64,000 bases of DNA from Symbiodinium sp. CCMP2592 (taxonomy: Eukaryota > Sar > Dinophyceae > Suessiales > Symbiodiniaceae). A program made the position numbers and the translations under genes. The notes beneath the pieces were generated by a model, which made no database searches, was not told the DNA's origin, and saw nothing but the letters and a program-made list of their open reading frames with translations. The stretch covers positions 620,001 to 684,000 of the forward strand of contig CAJNDT010002791.1 in the NCBI GenBank assembly GCA_905221615.1, read 5' to 3'. Below are positions 34,851 to 45,215 of this stretch, one piece after another. How positions within the stretch are numbered: the stretch's first letter is position 1; the number at the start of each line of letters is the position of its first letter.

Positions 34851-35468
34851 TTCATGGAAGACGAGGCAGCAGAAATAGTCGCATCACTGTTGACAACTTG
34901 CTTAAACCTGCGACCTGCACTCTATAGGGCATTGGTGACGACGATTTTGACGAGGAAGGTTGCTTAGTTGCCCCGGTGCTTTGGGTTCGGTGGAGTGTGA
35001 CACCGCACTGCATTCAAGGAGGGAGGGCCTGTCGACGATGACGAGGATGAAGATCTTCCTCCACTGGAAGCTCACGAGGTACGAGAAACCTCCGTTCAGT
35101 GCAGGTCAGTTCGGAGAAGTCGCTCATGACATTGTCGGCCCTGTGTATGCAGGCCGACGGTGGCCTTGCAGCAGGACGTCTTGGAGCTAGCAGAGGAAGC
35201 AGATCAGCCATTTGCAGTCCCTTGTATTGTGAGCTGCGCCCTGACCACTGGGGGAAGCCCGCTCGAGCCTACAGGAAGCGATGGCGAAAACAGAGAATTC
35301 GGGATCGGCGAAGCTGGATCTATGGAGCAGCTCTTGGAAGCTTCTGCCGATGATGCTCCAAAATCGTGTGTGCAGCTGAGACAGCTGCAGAGACAACTCC
35401 ATTCTCGCAAGGAAGAAGAGCTACGGATGCTGGAGCAACTTCGCGCCATGGACTGCCGGAATGCATGA
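34851..35468 (+). CDS. Acidic, coiled-coil protein of unknown function (3' part of gene)
   Basis: Short exons: 34851-34877 (FMEDEAAEI) after GGTTCAG; 34927-34957 (GIGDDDFDEE) after CTATAG; 35026-35078 (VDDDEDEDLPPLEAHE), ending GAG|GTACGA. These three agree in phase. The last exon (about 35153-35468) reads LELAEEADQPF, then LRQLQRQLHSRKEEELRMLE, a heptad-like coiled coil, and stops at TGA 35466-35468. The join into it is unresolved. Some introns would be only about 50-70 bp. Highly acidic middle plus coiled-coil end suggests a scaffold or chromatin-type protein, but this is guesswork. Confidence 0.4.
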
Positions 35469-36558
35469 ACTTAGATGCTACGTAAAGTTAAAGCCTTGGT
35501 TCGGTATGCTGTTGTTTGGGTCAGACAATCAAACAAGCAACTATCGGACACAAGAACAATTGAAGTTCAGTGCCGCATCAGGAGCAGATTATCTCCGAGG
35601 TTCTGGACCCCTCAGACACGAGCCGCTTGAGGCTCGCAGCTTTCAGTTCAAGCATAGCTGCACTTCGTGATCCAACACAGGCGACCGGGTGGAGACTCAG
35701 CTGGTGATGATTTCTTCAGCGCCCCCATGGCTAGCCTGCGCATCCGAATGGGCTACGTCCTTATCGAATTAACCGTTTCGATGTTGCTTGCAAGGCTTGG
35801 CCTTCAGAGTTCTGTCTGGTGTGTTTGCCACTGGAAAGGCGGCAGTGATCTTCGTGTGCCAGCAGCCAGCTTAAAAAGTCAAAGCAGGGAAGCAGGTAGG
35901 TGTGTGCAGTATGCAGCATGCCCACGATGTCAGGTTGAGACTTGTCAGATCCGCAGGGGCGGCGGTGGCAAAGGCCCGACTGCCAGAGGGATTGACAACC
36001 TGGAAAGAAGATAGCCCTGATGTACATGTGCAATGGAAAAGTTGCTGTTGTTTTGACCGCATTTTACAGCAGCTGCTTGACGAAGAATCAGCTACTAGTA
36101 TGAGCCTTGTTGTCTTGTCCTGCTGGTGGAAGTCTACGAATTTACAATGCCGGTTGCGAATGGTCGCAATCTGTGCATGTTTCTTACTTGACCTCTTCAG
36201 GTGGAAGCGAACCACTCCGTGGCGAGTTCCCGTCCTTCGTGCGATCTGCGGATTCTGCGAATGCGACATCCACTCTCGTGACACACCCAGATGATTGGTC
36301 TTCAATGTCCTGTATTTTCGGGTCGGCTGGACAAGACTCAGTGGTTTGTAGAGACCTACACAAGCAAACAGGCACACACATACACAGAAACAGCGCATAA
36401 CAGCGCACAGACAAGCGCGCACACACAGACACAAACACGAGCGCAACACACACGCTAGTATATCACACACACATGGATAAACGACGCATAAACCCACGCT
36501 TACGGTTTGTTGTCGTCGTCGTTGTTGTTGTTGATTCTAGTGCTGGTCTTCGGAAATC
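35469..36558. other. No gene recognised; CA-rich stretch
   Basis: 36355-36470 is (CACA/CAGA)-rich and 36505-36535 holds (GTT)n. Other frames are short. Confidence 0.4.
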
Positions 36559-36941
36559 TTGTGCATGACCTGCAGCATCAAGCACCCCATCAGCATTAGC
36601 CGTTTTATCAGAGAAAGCCTATTGCACTGGCCACCAAATCATCTTGGCCTTGGCCTTGATGGCCACGAGTGCCATCACCTTTGCCAGCTGCTTGGCAAAA
36701 ACTATGAAAGCGTTGTGCCCCGGTTGCAAACTTCAAGGCTATTGCAACACAACCATTTTCCGCGGCCTTTATACTGCGGATGTTGCAGTCTGGGTGAGTG
36801 GCTTCGCCTCGCATGGCTTATGGCCACTCGCCTGGGACCATGTTTTGATCTCATGCGTGGTTGGCTCCTGGGTATGATTGATGGCACCAGTGAGAAGGAG
36901 AAGAAGGTCCAGAAGCAGCGACCGGAGGGCATGCGTGCTGT
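36559..36941 (+). CDS. Candidate exon ending at a GTAAGT donor
   Basis: A plus-strand exon probably ends at GTGCT|GTAAGT (donor near 36942). The frame into it reads LMRGWLLGMIDGTSEKEKKV. An alternative frame at 36644-36877 is strongly hydrophobic (MALALMATSAITFASCLA). One of the two, or both separated by an intron, may encode a membrane protein. Confidence 0.3.
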
Positions 36942-37107
36942 AAGTTTACGTTGAGATTCAAGGGAAAAGCTGGTGCTTTCAGGTGTTAAGCTTGTGCTTC
37001 TGTTTCAGGTTGAGGACTGCGGTTGAGGGCTGGAGGACAGGTTTTTCAGGAGTTTGGGGTTGAAGACTTACAGAGGATTTCGGGTGGTTTTTGGGAGGTA
37101 AGGGGGT

Positions 37108-37300
37108 GATCTGTGTCTCTTTTTTTTTGCGTTATCTGTGTCTTTTTTTCTGCGTTATCTGTGTTTTTTTCTCTTTGTAGGTCTGATGTCCCAAAGAATG
37201 GCTCCCCGGACCCAAGTTTTTGGGTAATCTGTGTCTTTCTTTTTTGCATCATCTGTGTCTTTATTTTTTGCGTTATCTGTGTCTTTTTTTTGTCGTTCGC
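37108..37300. repeat. Tandem TGCGTTATCTGTGTCTTTTTT repeats
   Basis: At least six copies of a ~21-24 bp unit (GTTATCTGTGTC plus T run). Related units in reverse-complement orientation occur at 50080-50260. Confidence 0.8.
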
Positions 37301-37365
37301 TTTCAGATTTACTTATACCAACGTCTGTCTGCATTGAACTGCACACGTGTGTTTTGAAACCTCCC

Positions 37366-37535
37366 AGTGGCAGGGCCTTGAAACTGCTCTTTTGTAGTAA
37401 AAACTCAGTACGCGGAACGCGCTTCCGCTGACCGGGTCTTGTGCAACCGCTCTTTTAGAGCGCAAACAGAGTACGCGGAACGCTCTTCCAGTGGCTGGGC
37501 CTTGAAACTGCTCTTTTGGAGTACAAGTTAGATGG
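37366..37535. repeat. 61-63 bp tandem repeat, about 2.7 copies
   Basis: Units start AGTGGCAGGGCC (37366), GCTGACCGGGTC (37427) and AGTGGCTGGGCC (37490), each containing CTGCTCTTTTG or CCGCTCTTTTA and GTACGCGGAACGC. Confidence 0.8.
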
Positions 37536-37720
37536 GGCCCCTGCCGACGAGATGATGAGGAGACCGAAGACATGATGGGCGAGTGCACAGAATTTACCTG
37601 AAGAATTCTTCCGAAGATGGGCATGCTGGAATTCACAAACTCGTCTGGAGCTGCATGGATATGGAAGCATCTGACGACTGACGACCTTCGTGGAATGTTC
37701 TGGAGAGCGAAGGAGAGTTC

Positions 37721-38160
37721 GTCAATGGGAAAGCTTCAACTTCGCTGCATGCACAAATGTGTCAGCACACAATGTTGGGGAATTCAGACGTGCTTTCTGT
37801 TGGGCTGTGCTGACTTCTGCATGGATTCTGACTGCGTGGCTTCTGTTTACTCTGACAGGCAGTGCATGGTCACGGCGACGGGAATTCACTGTATTTGGAC
37901 AGTTCTGCAGGTGTAATCGAGGGCCAATGCAAGTCGTCGTCAATGGGAGGCTTCAACGTCCCTGCATGTACAATGTGTCAGCATACAACGTTGTGGACTT
38001 CATGTATACTTTCTGCTGGGCTGTGCTGACTTCTGCATGGACTCTTACTGCATGGCTTCTACCTACTCTGACGGGCAGGCATAGTCAAGGTGATGGGAAT
38101 TCTCTGAATTTGGAAGGTTCTGCATGTGCAGTCGAGGGCAAATGCGATCCGTGGAGAAGG
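37721..38160. repeat. Tandem duplication of about 216 bp
   Basis: 37721-37938 and 37939-38155 align with substitutions and small indels (GTCAATGGGA...CTTCAAC; TGTGCTGACTTCTGCATGGA; GGGAATTC). Open frames here are not preserved between copies, so it is not read as coding. Confidence 0.7.
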
Positions 38161-38299
38161 GGATGGGCTGGATTCTGCATGCAGCTGGCAGTGCATGACT
38201 GCAAGACGGAAAGCACCCTTCGGCATTTTTTGTTGAGGGGACCGGCAACAACAACGTTGCACCAAGAACAGGTAGACACCCGCCGCAACAGCGTTTCAC

Positions 38300-38690
38300 A
38301 AGTCCTTTGAGTGGCTCAACTAGGGTGTGGGGTTTCCTAGCTGGTTTAGCGTTTGCCACTACAGGGGACTGCTGTCAGTTGGGACCTTGGATATGGTTGT
38401 GTACCTGGTCTTGGCCTAAATCTGGTTTCGTCTGACAGCTGCCTGGTGAGTTACACGCATTTGCTGGGCTGATAACGAATCTGGTCGAACCTACTTCTGC
38501 AGACCTTGCCAGGCTTTGTCCGAGAGTGAGTGTCAAAGATAGTTGTTCAATAAGCCCACTGAAGCCCCAACAGCTGATGGCAAATGGATATTATGATATC
38601 ACCATAAGAAACCTTGTGCTAAGACTGCATAAGGCATAGGACACTGTATGCCCTAGTCTTTGGTGACCATGCATCTTGCGGCTTGGCACA
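38300..38690. other. No gene recognised
   Basis: Unique sequence between the 216-bp duplication and the CCGGAACC repeat. Nothing supported. Confidence 0.5.
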
Positions 38691-38714
38691 ATGGTTTTGG
38701 TCTGAGCGAGCGGG

Positions 38715-38870
38715 AAACCCGCCCTGGAACCGCTCCGGAAGCCGCTGCGGAAATGCTCCGGAACCCTTCCAAAACCCGCCCCGGAACCGCTCCAGAACTT
38801 ACTTCGGAACCGCTTCGGAACCACACTGCAGAACCCGCTCCGGAACCCCACGCCGGAATCCAGAGCCTGC
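38715..38870. repeat. CCGGAACCGCT-type minisatellite
   Basis: About fourteen imperfect 10-12 bp units (CGGAACCGCT, CGGAAACCGC and similar). Confidence 0.7.
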
Positions 38871-38924
38871 TGCAGAAAAACTTCGAAGCTGACGAGGAGC
38901 GAGCATATGATGAACCCCACGGGT

Positions 38925-39369
38925 CCGGCGTGTCAAAGGTATATGACAGCCGGAAGCGCCAAATGAGGGGCTTGTTTAAGATATAGGATGAACCGGAATC
39001 GCCCAATCGGGGGGGCGTGTTTAACATATATGATGAACCCAGCTGGTCTGGCGTGTCTAAGGTATAAGATAGCCGGAATCGACCAATGAAGGGGGGTGCT
39101 TAAGATATATGATGAACCCCATTGGTCTGGCGTGTTTAAGGTATATGATAGCCGGAATTGATGAGGGTCGTAATTAATGACAGATGTAAATGATAAGCCG
39201 GAATCACCCAATCGGGCTTGTTCAAGGTATATGAGAGCCGGACTCGCCAAATGAGGGGCGTGTTTATAATACCGTTAACCGGAATCGCCCAATGGGGTCT
39301 GTTTCAGGTATATGATAGCAGGAATCGCCAAATGACGGGTGTGTTTGAAGAATAAGTATATATTTAAAG

Positions 39370-39410
<41 letters not shown>

Positions 39411-39663
39411 GAGGAACCGGAATCGCCCAATCGGGCGGCGTGGTTCTTTATATGAAGCTGGAATCGCCACATGAGGGGCGTGTTTAAACATTTGTGATAA
39501 ACCGGAATCGTTGAATGGGGATGTGTTTAAGATATATGATGAACCCCGCTGGTCTGGCGCGTTTTACATACATATGTGATAAAAGCGAACCGCCCAATCG
39601 GGGGGGGGGTGTTTAAGGTATATGATAGCCGAAATCGCCAAACGAGGGGGTGGCCTGTTATAT
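38925..39663. repeat. Degenerate array of AACCGGAATCGCC...GTGTTTAAGATATATGATG units (left part)
   Basis: Units of about 40-60 bp alternate between CCGGAATCGCCAAATGAGGGG and CCCCRCTGGTCTGGCGTGTTTAAGG forms, each linked by TATATGATGA or TATATGATAG. A (TA)n run lies at 39370-39408. The retroelement at 39664 sits inside this array, which resumes at 49323. Confidence 0.75.
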
Positions 39664-39664
39664 G

Positions 39665-39702
39665 TCTCCTAATTATCGGTCTGGTGGGTAGGAATTAGGA
39701 GA
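39665..39702 (+). other. Terminal stem-loop in A1
   Basis: TCTCCTAATT (39665-39674) is a perfect inverted repeat of AATTAGGAGA (39693-39702), with an 18-nt loop. The same hairpin is in A2 (48034-48071). It may mark the recombination or RNA 5' end. Confidence 0.7.
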
Positions 39703-39741
39703 TCAGTTTCGCGATCGTTGGAACAGACGTGATCTTTCTTT

Positions 39742-39763
39742 TCCGTGGCCATTTTGGCTCAAG
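39742..39763 (+). promoter_or_regulatory. Dinoflagellate spliced-leader-like 22-mer in A1
   Basis: TCCGTGGCCATTTTGGC followed by TCAAG matches the canonical dinoflagellate spliced leader (TCCGTAGCCATTTTGGC then TCAAG) at 21 of 22 positions; the only change is A to G at position 6. No GT donor follows (next bases CCGATCGG), so it is not a spliced-leader RNA gene. It lies 68 bp upstream of the ORF1 start. Confidence 0.8.
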
Positions 39764-39831
39764 CCGATCGGGCCATACCGAAAAATTTCGGCGTGGGAGG
39801 TGGAAGTGAATAGGCTCGCTCGATTGCAGCC

Positions 39832-41613
39832 ATGTCGTTCCCTCCCGCTGGCTTCCATCAAGGTCGGCAGATGGCGGCTCCGATGGCCCCACAGTTCGGG
39901 TTGCCTCGCCGGCTTGGTCAGCCTGAGAATCCGGGAAACTGGGGACACTACGTTCCAGGCGAGGCAGAGGCTCCCGAGAATCCCGCGGCTCCAGCTGCCG
40001 CCCGGTGATTGGGGCTCTGGAGGCTGGGGTCGCGACGATGGTCGTGGACGTCGTGATCGTGGTGCTCCCGCTGCTCACAACCCTTTCGCGGTGCAGCGAC
40101 CCGAGTTCGTTCGCCAGCTCGTGGTTGAAGAGGAGGATGAGACTAAGAACTCCCTCCTCATCATCGACAATCGCGACGATCGGGTGATCTCCCCGTTCCA
40201 GAACTGGCTGGCCGAGGAGATCATCTCGAATGCCGCCAGTTCGATCACTCACAGAGCGGGACCTGGTCATGCCCCCGAACTCGGGCTACCACTGTTCGCT
40301 GTTCGCGAACTATACGCTCGACGGTATCAAGGCAGTTCTGCTCTTCTCGATGACTTCGAGAACAGGGGGCCCATGTGCTCAGTGGGACTCCTATGCGAGT
40401 CGGGCGCTATCGCACCCGGCTTTCCAGCCCTTCACGTGGCCGGTGATGTTCGACACCTCGGCCACCTATGTGGATGTGAAGGTCTTCAATGGAAATGAGG
40501 TCCTCTTCCATTTGGTCTTCAGGGGCTACCGCTCGGACTCAGATCTCTCTGTCCAGCAGCAGTTCTGTGACGAGGTCTTGATCCGGTCGGCCAACGAAGG
40601 ATGGTTCCGACCCTCGATCGTCATCTCGGTCTTCGTTGGATGGAAGGTCTCCGTGACCTCGTTCGAGGTCGGAGCCCGGGTCTACACGATCGGCCCGAGA
40701 GGAGCAGTGATGGCGAGTGATCATGCCATGAGCACTTGTGAGCTCAGGGTGACAGATCGCTCATCGCGAGAAGGCTACGGGAACGATGCCGATCGTGTTG
40801 AGTTTCGGTTCCGGGACGCCAACAACAGGATCGATCTCAAGTGCGGGAGGACTTCGGTGCCGGGCACGTGGCTCACGGTCAGCCACATCTCGGGCCCCGC
40901 CTTGATCAACACGATCCAGGCCTGTCGGAGCCAGCGCGCTCGCGTGGAAGGTCCGGACCACATCCAGCAGTTCGCCCAGCTGTCTGGTACCACAATGCGT
41001 TCGCCGGCGAGCAAGAGCAAGTGGGAACTGCGACAGACGAGTTCCCAGTGGATCATGGGAACTTCCACGTGAGGGCTCGATCCAAGCTCAGGATCTGCCC
41101 ATTGGAGTTCGTCCGGCAGGAGGCGCTCGCCCCGGTCGCACGACGAGAACAACGCCGTTCGAGCTCGGAATGGCCCTCCGGCTCTTATGGACGAGGCGGC
41201 TCGGCAGGCTGTTCAGCAGCTGGGCTCCTCGGTCACCTCGGCGCTCACAAACATGCCCACCTCGGCTCAGCAGGTGTTCGACCAGAGGGTGAGCACGGTT
41301 CACGTGCCGACGGAGGGCCAGCTCGGCGAGGAGCAGATCGCTGAGGAGGTCGTCGCCGATGCCCGCGATCGCATGAGGGCTGACATGCGCTTCTCGCGCA
41401 CGTCGGCTGCGATCACGCCTGGTCTTCACCGACGTGCTCCAGCACCGTGAGCAGGCGGAGTACGAGCGGATCAGCACGGTCAGGTTGGAGGAGACGGGCC
41501 AGGAGATCACCGCCTCGGCTTCCACCCCGACCTCGGTGCCGAAGGCGTTCGCCCCGGCTTACCCGCCGGCCAGATCGGCAACGGGGCCCTACACGATGGA
41601 CACATCGGAGTAG
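39832..41613 (+). CDS. Retroelement ORF1, unknown function, frameshifted
   Basis: Starts at ATG 39832 (MSFPPAGFHQGRQMAAPMA), a Pro/Gln/Gly-rich N terminus 45 bp after A1. Natural-looking coding sequence then continues across frame changes near 40010 (to PEFVRQLVVEEEDETKNS), 40260 (to MPPNSGYHCS, FVGWKVSVTSFEVG), 40985 (to EFPVDHGNFHVRARSK), 41150 (to LGSSVTSALTNMPTSAQQ) and 41410 (to VFTDVLQHREQAEYERIS). It ends at TAG 41611-41613. The concept is about 590 residues, beta-rich in the middle and helical near the end. Position suggests a structural (capsid-like) protein but no domain is recognised. Indels and not stop codons account for the breaks. Confidence 0.55.
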
Positions 41614-41725
41614 TGGTCCATCGGGGCTCAGATGACGGTCGGATTTTGTGCACGCTCCTAAGAGAGTGGTGCGCCGCGCGACCGAAGCCTCCTGGCTGAT
41701 CAGCCGGCTCTTCCGCGGAACAAAC

Positions 41726-43642
41726 ATGCCGAGCGATCCTCTCGGCGCGCTAGATCCCAGCGCATGTTCTGCCGGAAGTGAGTGTGATCATGACCCGTCT
41801 CAGGCACGGCGCTCGGTTGCCATTAGCAGGCACGTGCGATCGTCTGTGCAGCTGTTCAGGCCAAGCATGGATAGGTCCGTTCGGAAGATCCTGTCCCTCC
41901 CTTTGTTCGGGGATGAGTTTTGCCAATGGTTGGTGGATCTTCGGATGGCTCAGTTCGAGAAGCTCTCGGCTGTTTCGGACGGGACGATCGCTGAGTGTGT
42001 GCAAGCGTTCGTTGATCTAGTCCCTGTTCTCGAGGAACTCCACACGCCAGATCGGCGAAAGAACGAGGAGGAGCTCGGCAGGTGGGTCCCGTCGATCGAG
42101 CTGTTGTTTGTGCTGGTTCGTAGCACGGCGGCAGCGGGCTGGGCTGATCTGGCTACTGATCTGGGATTTGGCTTGGCTGAAGCTCCGGTCGTCTTCGGGC
42201 GATCGCCCCTGAAGTCGAAGCGGGACGGGCAGAGAGCCTCCTATTCCCCCTGCCACTCGCTAAGAGGCCGCGGGCGATCGAGCCACGGGCCGAGGATCCA
42301 CAGGGTTCGCTCAAAGCTCGTGAGCTCGGAGAGGCACGGAAGTGGGGCATGAGGCTGAAAGCGATCGTGGAGAGGTGCGGCGAGCACGCAGCGATCGCTG
42401 GCAACCCGAAGCCTGGATCTCCTCTTTCTCAAGATGAGATGAACGCGCTGAGGGTGATCGTCTTCGAGAGTGGCGGTTTCCGCACCGTCCAGCAGTGCGT
42501 TCGTCACTGGGAGAGGATGGAGACATGGGCGAGGTCGCAGAACATATCGGCGATCCCGCTGACCACCGATGTGCTCGTCAAGTATCTCTTGAATCTCTCC
42601 GATCGAGGATGCGGCCCCACGGTCATACCTTCGGTCCGCGGGGCGGTCAAATGGATCTGCAAGCGGATAGGTATGCAGCTGCCAGATCTCCTCGATCCCC
42701 GGATCATGGCCTTGCAGAAGAAGGTGTGCGGCGATCGAGGGAAAGAGACCCGGGAAGCAGTTCCTATCCCTCTGGTCTTGGTGGCGGCGCTCGAGAGGTT
42801 TGTAAGCGCTCGTTTCAAAGCGAGCCAGTTCCCCATGGCGTTCTTCGCATGGTGGGTGCTCGTGATGATCTACTCGTCCCTCAGGTTCGACGATGCGCTC
42901 CATGTCGTGCCTGAGGCGCTCGCCTTGAAGGACGAGGCCCTTTATGGGGTGGTGTGGCAGACTAAGGTCGAGCGGCAAAATGGGACGCGATTTGCAGCGG
43001 CCAGAGTCTCCGTCTCCGGATCCGATTGGATGGAAGACGGATGGCACGCAGCTTCGTTCGAAATGGACGATCGCGACAAGCATTCTGTGGCTGCGGTACG
43101 TGCTCACTACTGCAGCCTCAGATGACTTGAAGCGGGGGCATATCGCGCCCGAACGGCTCAAAGAACTCTTGAAGATCGTGCCGGAGATCACCTGGCACTC
43201 TTGTCGAGTCACGCTGCTCGCGGCGGCGGTCCAGGCGCAGGAACCCGACAAGGAGATAGGGCTCCAGGCGAACTGGAAGGATCCGAGCCAGCTGGTCCTG
43301 AAGTACGCTCGGAGCCGCAAGGAGATCTCGATCGAGATGGTCAAGCGGCTCACGAAGAGGATAGCCTCTGACTGGAAATCCCCGCCCGAGTTCGAGGCCG
43401 ACGACACCAACCTGGTCGACTTCGGAGATCTCGCTCTGACCTATGTCACCAAGGCTAGATCGGCCTCTGGATCCCCTAAGGATCTGAGCCTTAAGTACCG
43501 TGCCATGTATATAGATGGCTCGAGCACGGAGCGAACGCTCTGTGGCCGGTATGCGATCACCGAGTGCGAAGACCTCGGCGAGATTCCGCCGAGCACCCAG
43601 ATGTGCTCTTTGTGTTCCGGTAAGATCTTTACGGAGCCGTGA
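41726..43642 (+). CDS. Retroelement tyrosine recombinase (integrase), frameshifted
   Basis: Catalyses strand exchange to integrate the circular DNA copy, without target duplication. The C-terminal catalytic domain shows Arg I in YSSLRFDDA (about 42880-42900), a Lys in TKVER, the His-x-x-Arg box HSCR (about 43196-43207), a Trp-containing NWKDP and the nucleophile in KYARS (about 43300). This gives the R-K-H-x-x-R-W-Y pattern. The SAM-like core-binding part is QQCVRHWERMETWARSQ. Upstream (41726-42245) is helical (FGDEFCQWLVDLRMAQFE). Frame changes occur near 42245 and 43080. It lies upstream of the RT, unlike the classical DIRS1 order, on the same strand. It ends EP-TGA at 43640-43642. Start chosen at the first in-frame ATG (41726); ATG 41867 is also possible. 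Confidence 0.8.
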
Positions 43643-43729
43643 ATACAGCTGCTCGCCAGCCCGATGATCTTTCGAAGCTGAGCCTCTCGCTGACCGAAGC
43701 TTTCTGCCCAGACAGCTCGTTAGCCAGCC

Positions 43730-45014
43730 ATGGTGGATCGCACCGTGTACGCGGACGAGGCGGCGACCCCGAAGTTGAACCTGCGCCAGATCTTCGGAAG
43801 ACAGGGGCTGGATCCGGCCCTATGCAGGCTTTCGGCCGACAAGGGTCTTCTTACGGTCGAGATGTTCGCTATGCTGGGGCAAGATCTCACTGCGGCAAAG
43901 GCGACGATCCGCCGGTTGTGGCAGGACGACTTGGCCCCGCTCGGGGCGGACGCGGCTGCCCAAGAGCTCTCCGTGATGTCCCTGGCAGCGGTATGGCAAG
44001 CGGCTCAGGCTTTGCAAACGCAATACGCCTCTCGGCGAGCTCGCATGGAGGAGGACCCGAACAAGATCCCGGAGCTCTCCCTGCCAGGAGGATCACGCGG
44101 AGTTTCGCGATCGCTTTGTGAGGGTCCATCCCGACGTCATCCTGATCGACGCCAAGGAGCCGCACAAGAAGTTCGTCGAGCGACTGTCTCGCGATTTCCT
44201 GATCCACGGGATAGTTCCTTACTATGAGCCGGCCGAGATCAGGACCCGCTCCGACGTTATAGTGGTCAAGTCCGGGCTGTCCCGAAATGCTGAGGACTTA
44301 TTGTCCATCTCCAAGGCTGATCAGCCCGAGCCGGTCACGGACGTCACGACCCTGTTCAATCGACTGCACGCCTTCTTCGTGGCGCTTGAGTACCTGAACA
44401 TTTGTGCGTTTTCACGCGCTGAAGGTCCTCTGAAGTACTTGCAGGAGCTTGAGCAGTTCCGTTCGGAATGCCCGGGTTTGCCCTTCCTCATGGCAGCGGA
44501 TCGAGCTATAAGGAAGAAGATCTTCCGCCTGCTGTCCGAACGGAGGGCGACGTACATCTCGTTCTCGCAGGCCCTGGTCGAGGTGCTCACCAACCACAAA
44601 TACTTGTGGAATGACGCTCGTACTTCAGCCACGCTCTCGAAGATGGAGCAGAATCGCTTGCAGCTCGCAAACAACCCTGATCAAGTCAAAGAGGATGAGG
44701 TTCCTCCTCCTCCCCACAACCCGTTCAAGAGGACTCGAGGGGGGAAGAAGAAGAAGAAGCGGCTGCAGACTCCTTCCAAAGACGATCCGTCTAAGAAGAT
44801 CATCAAGGAGGATCCCAACAAGAAGCTCAAGCGCGACAACCGGATCCCGGAGAAGGAGTGGAAGCTCATCGCCGATGCGGCCAAGAAAGTCCAGGGCGCT
44901 CGCCGGTGCCACTACTTCAACTCCTCGCTCGGGTGCGTCTCCGGGGACAACTGTCGCTTCAAGCACCTGTGCATGGTCTGTGGGGAGCCGCATGCCATGA
45001 TCGGTAACCACTGA
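43730..45014 (+). CDS. Retroelement Gag-like protein with CCCH and knuckle zinc motifs
   Basis: Starts MVDRTVYADEAATPKLNL at ATG 43730 and changes frame near 44085 to continue DHAEFRDRFVRVHPDVI. The middle is helical, with a Lys-rich nuclear-localisation-like stretch (TRGGKKKKKRLQTP) near 44740. The C terminus reads CHYFNSSLGC, CRFKH, CMVCGEPH and ends NH-stop, i.e. C-x8-C-x5-C-x3-H followed by C-x2-C-x3-H. That kind of terminal zinc module is typical of Gag-like ORFs of tyrosine-recombinase elements, where it binds RNA. About 430 residues. It precedes the RT ORF by about 200 bp. Confidence 0.7.
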
Positions 45015-45215
45015 TCGGCCCCCACCGAAGCTGAATGTGATCCTCACCTCACTCTCTCTGGCGCGCGCGCGGGGGCTGTGATCTGGAGTCCCGCGCGCAG
45101 GCTCTCCTGCACAAGAAAGCTCCCCTGCTACGCGAGGAAATCCTCGAGATGACGATGGAGCTCCCTGTTCAGGCCGACGAACGGGGTGGCGCTTTCTTCG
45201 CAGGAGCCTATCGAC

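Larger units (their letters stand above)
39664..39786 (+). repeat. A1 repeat, left terminus of the retroelement
   Basis: Identical to 48033-48155 except for three consecutive bases, TCA here (39759-39761). It starts GTCTCCTAATT and has a terminal stem-loop and the spliced-leader-like motif. Confidence 0.9.

Noticed and set aside
43639..44121. Overlapping plus ORF starting MNTAARQPDD
   Set aside because: After about 30 residues it becomes an Arg/Gly-rich shadow of the Gag-like frame that starts at 43730.
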